Shown: positions 1 through 7,788 of the stretch, in pieces
How positions within the stretch are numbered: position 1 is the stretch's first letter
How the letters are laid out: every line of letters starts with the position of its first letter
Assembly (NCBI GenBank): GCA_017643965.1
Contig: JAEPMM010000019.1
Location: 1-18,034 of the forward strand
Direction of reading: 5' to 3'
Length of the DNA: 18,034 bases
Source of the DNA: Marinobacter sp.
Lineage (GTDB): Bacteria; Pseudomonadota; Gammaproteobacteria; Pseudomonadales; Oleiphilaceae
Translations under genes and position numbers: made by a program
The notes under the pieces: model-generated
The model's input: the letters and a program-made list of their open reading frames with translations, nothing else
Told to the model about the DNA's origin: nothing
Database searches by the model: none

Positions 1-1
1 A

Positions 2-256
2 ATGAGGCTCCTCGATTACTTCAAGAGCAAGAAAAGCCACAACACCGCCAGCGTTGCCAAAGAGCGTCTGCAGATCATTGTGGCCCACGAACGGGGCCAG
101 CGTGATCAGCCCGACTACCTGCCCCAGCTGCAACAGGAACTGCTGGCGGTGATTCGCAAATACGTGCAGATCAGCGATGACATGGTGCAGGTGGAAGTCG
201 ATCGCAACGACAGCTGTTCGGTGCTGGAGCTGAACGTCACGCTGCCTGAAAGCTGA
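2..256 (+). CDS. minE: MinE, cell division topological specificity factor
   Basis: MinE stimulates the ATPase of membrane-bound MinD and drives the pole-to-pole Min oscillation that keeps FtsZ rings at midcell. The 84-residue product matches the usual MinE length of about 85-90. It begins MRLLDYFKSKK, the amphipathic membrane-targeting segment. The conserved MinD-binding stretch AKERLQIIVAHER follows at about residues 19-31, then YLPQLQQELLAVIRKYVQI, and the C-terminal topological-specificity domain ends in LELNVTLPES. The ATG lies one base inside the window, so the ribosome binding site and the expected minC and minD genes are outside. The start matches E. coli MinE (MALLDFF...), so the gene appears complete. 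Identification is by recognised family sequence and is very secure. Confidence 0.97.
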   Translation: MRLLDYFKSKKSHNTASVAKERLQIIVAHERGQRDQPDYLPQLQQELLAVIRKYVQISDDMVQVEVDRNDSCSVLELNVTLPES

Positions 257-278
257 CGGTTCCAGTCTCACCCGCCGA

Positions 279-1292
279 TTACCAGCGGGCGAAATGATCC
301 TCCATCAATCCCCGTAGCCCTGCTACGGGGATGTTTTTGCCCCCATTGTCCACCACAACCCCCTCGAACGTACCGGCATACTGGCGAAAGTTGGACGCCA
401 GCACCCAGACATTCAGCCGTTCCTTGCGAACACCTGACGGCACAAACCGCAGATCCACCCGGCCATCGCTGGTCGCGACCCGCCAGGTAGCGGTGCGGTC
501 GTAACGGTCGAACTCGAAACGGGCAAAATCCAGCTTGATGCATTCACCGTTCAGCCACAGGGCGTTCTCGGTCATGCCCGACTCGTTCACCCCGGTGGCC
601 AGATTCAACCCCACAGATGTGCCGTCGGCCAGGCAACCAGCCAGGCAGGCCCAGTTCCAGGCGGTTTCACGGCGCATGAAGCCGCCACTCCAGTCGATGG
701 TGCCGCGGGTGCGCTCGTCGCAGCGCCAGATACGGTCGCCCCAGCGGATCTCTCCACTGGCCGGCAAACCGGCGGATTTGCGGGTGAAAACCCAGCCGGT
801 ATAACCGGCCGGACTGGCCAGCCTGAGCGGATCGTGATCTCCCTCCAGCTCAATATCAGCGCGCACTGTATCACCGGCGGAAACAGAAAGGTTGCGCCCG
901 CCATCGTGCGGCAGGATACGAAGGCGCGTGCCCCTGGCAGCAAAACAGGCCTCACCCCGTTCCGGATAAGGCGCCATCACCGTGCCGCGGGCAAAGGGCT
1001 GGGTCAGGGACTGCTCGAACATGTCGCCGGTCTCAAAGTCGTAGAGATAGAAAAACCCGGTGCTGACCAGCTTGAGATCCACAATGGCGAGGCCAAACAA
1101 CCAGTTGTCGGACATCACACTGACAAACTGGAACTGATTGAAGCGCCAGCGTCGGGCAAGCCCCGAGCGCGGCTTGTCCATGGTGGTACGCAGGTCGTAA
1201 TCCAGGTAATTGATGTGATCCACCGGCTCGCTAAACACCCCCGTGCGGACACGCCCCCGGTCATCAATCAACTTGGTTTCGGTGTTTTTCAT
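279..1292 (-). CDS. DUF2804-family protein of unknown function
   Basis: The 337-residue product resembles the DUF2804 family, recalled from overall pattern rather than a database search. Visible landmarks are an N-terminal VRTGVFSEPVDHINYLDYDLRT segment, RRWRFNQFQFVSVMSDNWLFGLAIVDL, a central GTIDWSGGFMRRETAWNWACLAG with the Trp-rich core, and NLATGVNESGMTENALWLNG. It has no signal peptide and no convincing membrane helix. The many Trp and Tyr residues and alternating short strands suggest a beta-rich fold, possibly binding a lipid or other hydrophobic ligand; that is speculation. The ATG at 1292 is preferred to an in-frame TTG two codons upstream (1298), though neither has a strong Shine-Dalgarno sequence. 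It is convergent with minE and divergent from the START-domain gene. No catalytic motif was recognised. Confidence 0.85.
   Translation of the reverse strand: MKNTETKLIDDRGRVRTGVFSEPVDHINYLDYDLRTTMDKPRSGLARRWRFNQFQFVSVMSDNWLFGLAIVDLKLVSTGFFYLYDFETGDMFEQSLTQPFARGTVMAPYPERGEACFAARGTRLRILPHDGGRNLSVSAGDTVRADIELEGDHDPLRLASPAGYTGWVFTRKSAGLPASGEIRWGDRIWRCDERTRGTIDWSGGFMRRETAWNWACLAGCLADGTSVGLNLATGVNESGMTENALWLNGECIKLDFARFEFDRYDRTATWRVATSDGRVDLRFVPSGVRKERLNVWVLASNFRQYAGTFEGVVVDNGGKNIPVAGLRGLMEDHFARW
308..339 (+). terminator. Rho-independent terminator-like hairpin downstream of minE
   Basis: A perfect 10-bp stem (ATCCCCGTAG at 308-317 with CTACGGGGAT at 323-332) encloses a 5-nt loop, CCCTG. On the plus strand it is followed by GTTTTTG at 333-339. 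It begins 52 nt after the minE stop and points the right way to end the min operon. It lies inside the last codons of the convergent DUF2804-like gene. The stem and T-run are visible; the terminator function is inferred. Confidence 0.7.
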
Positions 1293-1298
1293 CGTCAA

Positions 1299-1423
1299 TT
1301 CAGGCCAATTTCAAGCCGTGGATTTGCAGGCAGCTACCCAGTTCACAAACCCTGGATCCGGCAGCACGCCCCCGTAAATGCCCATGATAGACTCAGAGCA
1401 CCCTCTTCAAGGAAGTGTACTCT
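1299..1423. other. Divergent intergenic region, DUF2804-like gene / START gene
   Basis: This 125-bp gap must hold promoters for both flanking divergent genes. No convincing -35/-10 pair, operator or hairpin was recognised. The only clear element is the AAGGAAG ribosome binding site at 1409-1415, serving the plus-strand gene. Confidence 0.4.
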
Positions 1424-2173
1424 ATGCGTAACCTTAGAGCCCAAGGCAATTCGGGCTGGGCCACCCGCTTCGGCATGCTGCTTACCGGCCTGACTCTCTG
1501 CGTGTTCACACCGGCGGCGGTCCAGGCCGACCTGCCCCCGGAAGACGCAGAAGGCTGGAGCCTGCGCAAGGAAACCGACAACATCCGCGTCTACACCATC
1601 GAGCAGAGTGACTCCAGCTTCAAGGCGTTCAAGGCCGAGGCCGTGATGGATACGCCCATCGAAAATCTGATGGCGGTGATGGTGAACCCCGAATCCTGCG
1701 TGGAGTGGGTGCACAACTGCACAGAATCCAGGGCCTTCGGGGACGGCGACTTTCATGACCGCTACGCCTACTCCGTGAACAATATGCCCTGGCCGGTGAC
1801 CGACCGGGATTACGTCCTGCGCATCCGCACCCGCGGCAATCAGGCCAGTGGTGAAATCGTCATGGACCTCAATGCCATTCCCGATCGCCGGGATGAGGTG
1901 GACGGCCATGTTCGCGTGGACCGCTCCGACACGCTGTACCGGTTCATTCCGGAAGACGACAAGACCCGCATGATCTGGGTGCAGCACACCGACCCCAATG
2001 GCGCCATTCCCGGTTGGCTGGTCAATACCCTGCTGGTGGACATCCCCCTGCGCTCGATGGAACAACTGGAGCGGGTAACCCGCAAAGAGCGCTATCAGGG
2101 CTTCTCCCTGGTGTATGACGACAAGGGCCAGTTGACCGGCGTGGCACCCCCGACGCAATCGGGGGATGACTAG
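1424..2173 (+). CDS. Exported START-domain (SRPBCC superfamily) protein
   Basis: This 249-residue protein has an N-terminal signal peptide. Basic residues are followed by the hydrophobic run FGMLLTGLTLCVFTPAAVQA, with a likely signal peptidase I site after AVQA, before DLPPED. The mature part looks like a START lipid-binding domain. It includes EGWSLRKETDNIRVYTIEQSDSSFKAFKAEAVM, the VEWVHNC segment, YSVNNMPWPVTDRDYVLRIR, and the C-terminal amphipathic helix region GWLVNTLLVDIPLRSMEQL. START domains bind lipids or sterols in a deep groove, so a periplasmic lipid-binding role is inferred. The ATG at 1424 is chosen because AAGGAAG (1409-1415) sits 8 nt upstream; an in-frame GTG at 1415 overlaps that site. 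It leads a plus-strand group with the CBS and PhoH genes. The ligand is unknown. Confidence 0.88.
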   Translation: MRNLRAQGNSGWATRFGMLLTGLTLCVFTPAAVQADLPPEDAEGWSLRKETDNIRVYTIEQSDSSFKAFKAEAVMDTPIENLMAVMVNPESCVEWVHNCTESRAFGDGDFHDRYAYSVNNMPWPVTDRDYVLRIRTRGNQASGEIVMDLNAIPDRRDEVDGHVRVDRSDTLYRFIPEDDKTRMIWVQHTDPNGAIPGWLVNTLLVDIPLRSMEQLERVTRKERYQGFSLVYDDKGQLTGVAPPTQSGDD

Positions 2174-2233
2174 CCGCAACGGACAGGCTAAGCTCTGTTG
2201 AAATGGACCCTTTAACAGAACAGGACCCGGTAA

Positions 2234-2728
2234 ATGACTGTTCTCGCTTACGAGATCATGACCCCCAGCATCAAGGCCGTACCGCAATCATGGACGATGG
2301 ACAGACTGGCCCGCTTCCTCACCGACAACGAGATCACCGGCAGCCCGGTGACGGATGACTCCGGCGAAATTGTCGGCATTGCCACCCTGAAAGACATCAC
2401 CGAATTCCGCTGGAACGCCAGCCGTCAGGATACCGAACAGGGCTCAGAACCCCGCCTGACCGCCGACGAACAGCAGGAAGCCCGGCGCCTGCGCATGGCC
2501 ATCTTCGAGGAAATGGGCAAGGTTCCGGTGGAGGTGCGCGACATCATGACCCCCAGCGTCCTGTCCGTTGATGAGCAAACGCCGGTGCGCGAGATTGCCG
2601 ACATCATGATGCGCGAACACCTGCATCGGATATTCGTTACAAAAGACGACAAAATCACTGGTATCATAACCACTTACGACATGTTAAAACTGATATCCGA
2701 TAAGGAATTCACCAGCCGCTGTGCCTGA
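2234..2728 (+). CDS. Two-CBS-domain protein
   Basis: The 164-residue protein consists almost wholly of a CBS pair. CBS1 covers about residues 5-57 (YEIMTPSIKAVPQSWTMDRLARFLTDNEITGSPVTDDSGEIVGIATLKDITEF). CBS2 covers about 103-158 and starts with a matching VRDIMTPSVLSVDEQTPV. A charged linker separates them. CBS pairs (Bateman modules) bind adenosyl ligands such as AMP, ATP or SAM and act as energy or nucleotide sensors. No catalytic domain is attached, so it probably regulates a partner in trans. AGGA at 2222-2225 lies 8 nt before the ATG. The gene follows the START gene after 60 bp and precedes phoH by 33 bp, so co-transcription is plausible. The partner and ligand are unknown. Confidence 0.93.
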   Translation: MTVLAYEIMTPSIKAVPQSWTMDRLARFLTDNEITGSPVTDDSGEIVGIATLKDITEFRWNASRQDTEQGSEPRLTADEQQEARRLRMAIFEEMGKVPVEVRDIMTPSVLSVDEQTPVREIADIMMREHLHRIFVTKDDKITGIITTYDMLKLISDKEFTSRCA

Positions 2729-2761
2729 AACGACCGAGCCACCAGAGAGGTAACGCGCCTT

Positions 2762-4147
2762 ATGCCAGGAGCATCGCAAGCTCGCCGAAAGATGTACGTT
2801 CTCGACACCAACGTCCTGATTCACGATCCGAATGCCCTCCTGAATTTTGAAGAACACGATGTCATCATCCCGATGACGGTCCTCGAAGAGCTCGACAGCC
2901 TGAAATCCGGCAAGCAGGCGGTAGCAGCCGACTGTCGCCAGGCCATCCGCAATATCGACAAACTGCTCGGCGACGCCAGCCCGAAAGACATCGAGAGAGG
3001 CGTTCCCATTGTCCGCGGTAAGAAAGCAACGCCGCTGGGGGCGCTTTCCATACTGATGAGCACCGAGCAGCAGGGCAATCACGCACTGCCCGAACACCTC
3101 AACGACAACAAGATCATCAACACCCTTGCGGCGCTGCAGAACCGGCACAAATCCCGCGACATCATTCTGGTCAGCAAAGACATCAACATGCGTCTGAAAG
3201 CCCGCGGCTTCGGCGTGGAGGCCCAGGATTACCATAACGATCAGCTCCTCGACGATATTGATCTGCTGCCCAAGGGCTACAAGGAGTTCGCCAACTCGTT
3301 CTGGGACACCATCGAAAAGGTGGAAACCATCCAGCGCGAAGGCGTCACCGAGCACATCCTCAAGCGCGAGGGTGATCTGGCCAAACTCAACATCAACGAG
3401 TTCGTGGTGGATGAGCTGGGGTTTGTCGGCAAGGTCTCGGATCTCTCGGACACCCAGATTGTGATTCGCGACCTGCATCAGCATGACCTGATGAACGAAG
3501 AGGTCTGGGGGCTGGTGCCGCGGGACATCTATCAGGCCCTCGCCCTGAATCTGCTGCTGGACCCGGACATCCACCTGGTGAACCTGACCGGGTCCGCCGG
3601 CTCCGGCAAGACCATCCTGGCACTGGCGGCGTGCATTGAAATGACCGTCGCCAGCAAGCTGTACAAACGCATCATTGCCACCCGCAGCACCCAGGGCCTG
3701 GATGAAGACATCGGCTTCCTGCCGGGCACCGAAGCCGAAAAAATGGAGCCCTGGCTGGGCGCCATCGTCGACAACCTTGAGGCCCTCCACGAGGACGACG
3801 AGAACATGACCGCCAGCGTGGACTACATCCTCAGCAAGGTGCCGCTGCACTTCAAATCCATGAACTACATCCGCGGACGCAGCTTCCAGCACAGCCTGAT
3901 CATTATCGACGAATCCCAGAACCTGACCCCGCATCAGATCAAGACCATCATCACCCGTGCCGGCAACGGCTCCAAGGTGATCTGTCTGGGCAACCTGGCG
4001 CAGATCGATACTCCTTACCTGAGTGCGCTCAGCTCGGGGCTGACCTACATGACCGAGCGCTTCAAGGGATTCCGCCACGGCGGTCACATCCACCTCCAGG
4101 GCGTACCCCGTTCGGTATTGGCGGAATACGCCGAAGCCAATCTCTAG
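2762..4147 (+). CDS. PIN domain-PhoH family ATPase (PhoH2/YlaK type)
   Basis: The 461-residue protein fuses an N-terminal PIN nuclease domain to a C-terminal PhoH ATPase domain. The PIN domain starts at MYVLDTNVLIHDP (catalytic-type Asp at residue 15) and includes the acidic segment VLEELDSLKSG. The PhoH part has a Walker A motif, TGSAGSGKT, at roughly residues 277-285 and a Walker B, LIIIDESQN, at about 378-386, followed by the GNLAQIDTPYL segment typical of the family. Characterised PhoH2 proteins unwind and cleave RNA, so a role in RNA turnover or stress response is likely; the substrate here is unknown. GAGAGG at 2745-2750 lies 11 nt before the ATG at 2762. A second ATG at 2792 (MYVLDTN) is possible but lacks a better site. 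A strong hairpin follows the stop. Confidence 0.95.
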   Translation: MPGASQARRKMYVLDTNVLIHDPNALLNFEEHDVIIPMTVLEELDSLKSGKQAVAADCRQAIRNIDKLLGDASPKDIERGVPIVRGKKATPLGALSILMSTEQQGNHALPEHLNDNKIINTLAALQNRHKSRDIILVSKDINMRLKARGFGVEAQDYHNDQLLDDIDLLPKGYKEFANSFWDTIEKVETIQREGVTEHILKREGDLAKLNINEFVVDELGFVGKVSDLSDTQIVIRDLHQHDLMNEEVWGLVPRDIYQALALNLLLDPDIHLVNLTGSAGSGKTILALAACIEMTVASKLYKRIIATRSTQGLDEDIGFLPGTEAEKMEPWLGAIVDNLEALHEDDENMTASVDYILSKVPLHFKSMNYIRGRSFQHSLIIIDESQNLTPHQIKTIITRAGNGSKVICLGNLAQIDTPYLSALSSGLTYMTERFKGFRHGGHIHLQGVPRSVLAEYAEANL

Positions 4148-4150
4148 ATC

Positions 4151-4184
4151 GCGTGCCCGGCCGGGGTAACGCCCGGCCACACGC
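4151..4184 (+). terminator. Possible terminator hairpin after phoH-like gene
   Basis: GGCCGGG (4159-4165) and CCCGGCC (4172-4178) form a 7-bp all-GC stem with loop GTAACG. An outer GCGTG/CACGC helix (4151-4155 with 4180-4184) extends it across a small internal loop. It begins 3 nt after the PhoH stop codon. The only T-rich stretch, around 4197-4203, is about 13 nt further on, so intrinsic termination may be weak. The structure is visible; the function is inferred. Confidence 0.45.
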
Positions 4185-4263
4185 CTCCCCGCGCATTTGT
4201 TTGACCTTTCGGCCACGCTGCTAAGGCATTTTGGCCATCGCCCATTTCTCGCCGTCGCCGTAC

Positions 4264-4279
4264 TGTGATCTTTGTCACA
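4264..4279. promoter_or_regulatory. Perfect CRP/Vfr-type binding site
   Basis: TGTGA-TCTTTG-TCACA matches exactly the two conserved half-sites of the CRP/Vfr consensus, TGTGA-N6-TCACA. Its centre lies about 49 nt upstream of the lipoprotein hydrolase ATG, in a 173-bp intergenic region, so it most likely controls that gene. No convincing -10 box was found at the distances expected for class I or class II activation, so activator and repressor roles cannot be separated. cAMP dependence is inferred from the family consensus. Confidence 0.75.
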
Positions 4280-4320
4280 TTGTGTAAGCACGACCAATAA
4301 CAACAAACAAAGGCGAGACT

Positions 4321-6270
4321 ATGAACCAGTTGACCAGAACCCTGGTGATCGGCACCGGTGCCCTAGTGCTTTCTGCCTGTGGTGGCGGTGGCGGCGGAAG
4401 CAGCTCCGACACCCCCCCTGGCAGCAGCGTTCAGGGCGAAACCGACAGTCGTGCCAGCAACCCCGAGCCGACCACACGAACCATCAGCCGGCCGCTGACC
4501 GCGAGCCAGAGCGAACTCGACCATGCCTCCTGCGACCAGCAACGTGACCTCAGCGGCGGGCGCACTTACCGGGTGGAAATGCCCTCCCGGGTTGACGGCG
4601 CGGCCATCGTGTTTCAGGTGTTCGAACCGGCCCAGTTTGATTGCCGTACCGAACACCCGCTGATCCTCCAGGGCCACGGTTTCAGCGGATCCCGCTCCAC
4701 CGAAGCCGGTGATGACCCGCTGGCGCCGATTGCGCCGCTGGTCAGCGCGGGCTTTACCGTTATCAGTATTGACCAACGCGGTCATGGCGAGAGCGGCGGC
4801 ACCATCCGGGTGATGGATCCGGATTTCGAGGGCGAGGATCTGGTCCAGATCGTCGACTGGGCCGAGACCCACCTTGATTACCTGAAGTACCGTGATGACA
4901 ACCTGCTGCTGGGCGGCATCGGCGGCAGTTACGGCGGAGGTTTCCAGTACCTGCTGTACAACGTCGACCCGGACCAGCGGATGGATGCCATGGTGCCCCA
5001 CATCACCTGGCACGACCTGACCTACAGCCTGTACCCGGGTGAGGTCACCAAGAACTACTGGCTGGCGTTCCTGTCGTTGGCGGGCGACGCCGGCAGCGGC
5101 GGATCCATGGACCCGCTGCTGAGATCGTCACTGCTGGAGGGTATCGTGCAGGGGCGGTTCCCGGAGCCGGCACTGGACTTCGTCCACTACCATAGCCCCA
5201 GCTATTTCTGGGAGAACGAGCGCGGCCTGGAGCTGTTCGACAGCGGCAACACCCAGGAATACCTGCTGGACCCGATCACCGGCCAGATCCCGGTCACCAG
5301 CGATGGCCGCTACGTCATCAAAACCCCACAGAAATCCCCCTATCCGGTGGATGTGCTGATGTTCCAGGGCATGCGTGACAGCCTGTTTCCGTTCAACGAA
5401 GCCTGGGAGAACTACAAGGAGCTGAAGGCCGCCGGGGGCGACGTGCGCCTGTTGACCTACCCCTTCAGCCACCATTACCTGGCACCGAACGTCGGGCTTA
5501 TTCAGGAAACCCTGGCCAACCTCGGTTTCTACGGCGAGGCTCTGCCGGAGTTGCCCAGTGCCGGTCTCAACACACTGACCAGTTGCGGCGACATCAGTGC
5601 CAACCAGGCCGCGGTGGCCTGGTTCAGCGAGAAACTTCTGGGCCGTGGCGATGCGGATAATGTCATCACGACCGGCAACCAGGTCTGCTACACCCTGGCG
5701 CCCGGTGATGCGGTGTCAGCTCCCGAGGTCACCGTGGGCGGTACCCGCTTCCCGGTCAGCTACGACATTCTTGGCGAGGCAATCGAGGTTACCGCCCTGA
5801 CCGGGGCCGCCGGCCTGCTGCCCACACTCGTGCCCCTGACCACCCTGGATACCGACGGCGTGATCGCCGGGATCCCGACCGCCACTCTGACGGTGGGTGC
5901 ACCGCTTTCCGACCTCGAAGGGCGGTGCCTGGACGAGTCTGATCCGGTGTTCGGCACCGGTACCTGTGACGCCATTCTGTTTGTTGGCGTTGGCGTGATC
6001 CGACAGGGGCTGAGCCTTCCCGAACTGATCGACGAGCAGGTTCAGCCCATTCGCGGCTTCGGGCAACACGAGATCGAGCTGACCGGCATTGCCGAACGAC
6101 TGAACAGCGGAGACCAGCTGGTGCTGATGCTGTACGGCCAGCACCCGACGTTCCTCGGCGCGTTTTCCCGGGATCTGACGGTCACGGCCGTCACTGTCGG
6201 GGGTGAGGTGTCCCTGCCGTTGCTGACATCCGACGGGCAGCAGGCGCTGGCGATGTCAACACCGGACTGA
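4321..6270 (+). CDS. Lipoprotein alpha/beta hydrolase with C-terminal beta domain
   Basis: The 649-residue precursor has a lipoprotein signal, MNQLTRTLVIGTGALVLSAC, with lipobox LSAC, followed by a flexible Gly/Ser-rich tether. An alpha/beta hydrolase domain spans roughly residues 85-430. It has LQGHGFSGS (oxyanion region), IDQRGHGESGG, the nucleophile elbow GGSYGGG with Ser203, a likely acid at Asp353 in FQGMRD, and His384 or His385 in PFSHHYL. The remaining 200 or so residues look beta-rich and may correspond to the C-terminal jelly-roll of S15/CocE-NonD hydrolases, a tentative match. It is probably anchored at the cell envelope and acts on an ester or peptide; the substrate is unknown. The long extra domain argues against a simple lipase. 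AAGG sits shortly before the ATG, and a perfect CRP-type site lies upstream. It is convergent with the yjbQ-like gene, with only 12 bp between stops. Confidence 0.88.
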   Translation: MNQLTRTLVIGTGALVLSACGGGGGGSSSDTPPGSSVQGETDSRASNPEPTTRTISRPLTASQSELDHASCDQQRDLSGGRTYRVEMPSRVDGAAIVFQVFEPAQFDCRTEHPLILQGHGFSGSRSTEAGDDPLAPIAPLVSAGFTVISIDQRGHGESGGTIRVMDPDFEGEDLVQIVDWAETHLDYLKYRDDNLLLGGIGGSYGGGFQYLLYNVDPDQRMDAMVPHITWHDLTYSLYPGEVTKNYWLAFLSLAGDAGSGGSMDPLLRSSLLEGIVQGRFPEPALDFVHYHSPSYFWENERGLELFDSGNTQEYLLDPITGQIPVTSDGRYVIKTPQKSPYPVDVLMFQGMRDSLFPFNEAWENYKELKAAGGDVRLLTYPFSHHYLAPNVGLIQETLANLGFYGEALPELPSAGLNTLTSCGDISANQAAVAWFSEKLLGRGDADNVITTGNQVCYTLAPGDAVSAPEVTVGGTRFPVSYDILGEAIEVTALTGAAGLLPTLVPLTTLDTDGVIAGIPTATLTVGAPLSDLEGRCLDESDPVFGTGTCDAILFVGVGVIRQGLSLPELIDEQVQPIRGFGQHEIELTGIAERLNSGDQLVLMLYGQHPTFLGAFSRDLTVTAVTVGGEVSLPLLTSDGQQALAMSTPD

Positions 6271-6282
6271 CCCGGCGCGCCA

Positions 6283-6708
6283 TCACCACCGCCCCTGCAA
6301 CGTAGCCACGATGCGCCGGCCACCGGCGTGATCGCGGTGTTCGCACAGATAAATGCCCTGCCAGGTCCCGAGGGCGAGATGACCGTTGGCCACCGGGATC
6401 GTCAGTGAGGGGCCGATCAGCACGCCTTTTATATGGGCCGGCATGTCGTCCGGCCCCTCCTGGGTGTGTTCGTAGTGGGGCGCCCGCTCCGGCACCATCA
6501 CATTGAAATGCCGCTCCAGATCTCCCCGCACATCCGGATCGGCATTCTCATTGATGGCCAGGGAGGCGGAGGTGTGCTGGATAAACAGGTGCAGCAGCCC
6601 CACCTCGCAGTTGCGCAGATCCGGGGCCTGGGCCAGCACCTCGTTGGTCACCAGGTGAAAGCCCCGGGGCAAGGGCGCCAGTTCAATAAAGGTCTGATCC
6701 CAGATCAT
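6283..6708 (-). CDS. yjbQ: YjbQ/UPF0047 family protein
   Basis: The 141-residue protein has the full length and signature of the YjbQ/UPF0047 family. Visible motifs are LLHLFIQHTSASLAINENADPDVRGDLERHF at about residues 38-68, EGPDDMPAHIKGVLIG at about 84-99, and LGTWQGIYLCEHRDH at about 112-126. The conserved His and Asp/Glu residues are consistent with a metal or phosphate site. Databases often name the family secondary thiamine-phosphate synthase, because some members can complement thiE mutants, but the true reaction is uncertain. It is the last gene of the minus-strand cluster, 14 bp after the aspartoacylase-like gene. GAGG lies just upstream of the ATG. Membership of the same transcript is likely; a functional link to RimK is not shown. 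Confidence 0.93.
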   Translation of the reverse strand: MIWDQTFIELAPLPRGFHLVTNEVLAQAPDLRNCEVGLLHLFIQHTSASLAINENADPDVRGDLERHFNVMVPERAPHYEHTQEGPDDMPAHIKGVLIGPSLTIPVANGHLALGTWQGIYLCEHRDHAGGRRIVATLQGRW

Positions 6709-6722
6709 GCTGTGCCTCGCGG

Positions 6723-7787
6723 TTACTTCTGACGATCGTCCCAGGGATGCACCGGGACTACATCGTCCCCCACATCACCCTCGTAGCTGCTGCGGAAATA
6801 ATCCATGGCCTTCTCTGCCTCACTGAGCTCATCAAAACGGGCAACGTGGTAGATGGCCTCGCCCTCGTTCACCAGTGGCAGGTTGTTCACACAGATCACG
6901 ATGCCGGAACAGGGTGACAGCACCGCCGTTTCCGACTCGCCAAACGGGTCCGCCACCATGGCCAGCTTCTGCCCCTTGCGAACCTTCTGACCCAGGCTCG
7001 CCACCGGACGCATGATGCCGTCTATGTCGGTGCGCACCCATTGCGAATTGGCGGCGGTTTCCGAGCGTTTTCTGGGTGCTTTCGGCCCCTTCTTAGCGGG
7101 AATCATCTCCAGCTCCCGCATCACCCGGATCACCCCTTTCACACCACTGGAGATCACTACGTCGTCAAACCGCAGCGCTTCGCCGCCCTCGAACGTCACC
7201 ACCGGGATGTCCTGGGAATCGGCGTAGGCCCGCAGGCTGCCCTCCCGCAAACCGGCGTTGAGGATGATCGGCGCGCCAAAGGCCTCGGCCATGCGAATGG
7301 TTTCCGGGTTCTTCAGCTCGGCACGGATCTGCGGCAGGTTAAAACGGTGAATCGCGCCGGTGTGCAGGTCGATAATGTGGGTGACGTTCTCCATGATCTG
7401 GGTGCGAAGCAGGTAGGCGATGCGCCCACCCAGAGAACCGCTCTCGATGCCGGGGAAACAGCGGTTGAGATCGCGCCGGTCCGGCAGGTAGCGGGTGCGT
7501 TGCACAAAACCGAAAATATTGACGATGGGCACCGCCACCAGGGTACCCCGCAGGTGCCGCAGCGTCGAATTGGTCAACACCCGCCGGACAATCTCCACGC
7601 CGTTGATTTCATCACCGTGAATTGCCCCACACACCATCAGCACCGGACCATCCCGGCGACCGTGTACCACTTCAACAGGAATGTGCAGCGGAGTGTGGGT
7701 ATACAGCTTGGCCACCGGTACTTCCACCGTCTGGCGTGTGCCGGCCTTGATCTCGGTACCGGCCATCACAAAGGGGGCACGCGCCAC
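6723..7787 (-). CDS. Succinylglutamate desuccinylase/aspartoacylase family Zn hydrolase
   Basis: The 354-residue protein belongs to the AstE/ASPA branch of zinc carboxypeptidase-like enzymes, which hydrolyse N-acyl amino acids. The zinc ligands are His57 and Glu60 in GAIHGDEING, and His142 in DLHTG. The likely catalytic base is Glu200 in TFEGGE, and RRDLNRCFPG (about 104-113) supplies substrate-binding arginines. The C-terminal part, DGIMRPVASLGQKVRKGQKLAMV onward, is a lipoyl-like beta domain common in this family. The GTG at 7787 is preferred because GGGAGAGG lies 5 nt upstream; an ATG at 7766 is the alternative. The start is 1 nt after the rimK stop, implying coupling. In this context the substrate could be a glutamyl product of RimK rather than succinylglutamate; no ast genes are nearby. 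The exact substrate is unknown. Confidence 0.9.
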   Translation of the reverse strand: MARAPFVMAGTEIKAGTRQTVEVPVAKLYTHTPLHIPVEVVHGRRDGPVLMVCGAIHGDEINGVEIVRRVLTNSTLRHLRGTLVAVPIVNIFGFVQRTRYLPDRRDLNRCFPGIESGSLGGRIAYLLRTQIMENVTHIIDLHTGAIHRFNLPQIRAELKNPETIRMAEAFGAPIILNAGLREGSLRAYADSQDIPVVTFEGGEALRFDDVVISSGVKGVIRVMRELEMIPAKKGPKAPRKRSETAANSQWVRTDIDGIMRPVASLGQKVRKGQKLAMVADPFGESETAVLSPCSGIVICVNNLPLVNEGEAIYHVARFDELSEAEKAMDYFRSSYEGDVGDDVVPVHPWDDRQK

Positions 7788-7788
7788 G

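Noticed and set aside
266..290. Hairpin CCCGC...GCGGG just after minE
   Set aside because: The stem is only 5 bp with a long loop and no T-run; the hairpin at 308-332 is a far better terminator.
1293..1298. TTG start for the DUF2804-like gene
   Set aside because: It adds only two residues and has no better ribosome binding site than the ATG at 1292.
2684..4306. 540-codon open frame on the minus strand opposite the PhoH gene
   Set aside because: It is antisense to a well-recognised PIN-PhoH protein, has no family resemblance, and reflects high-GC codon bias.
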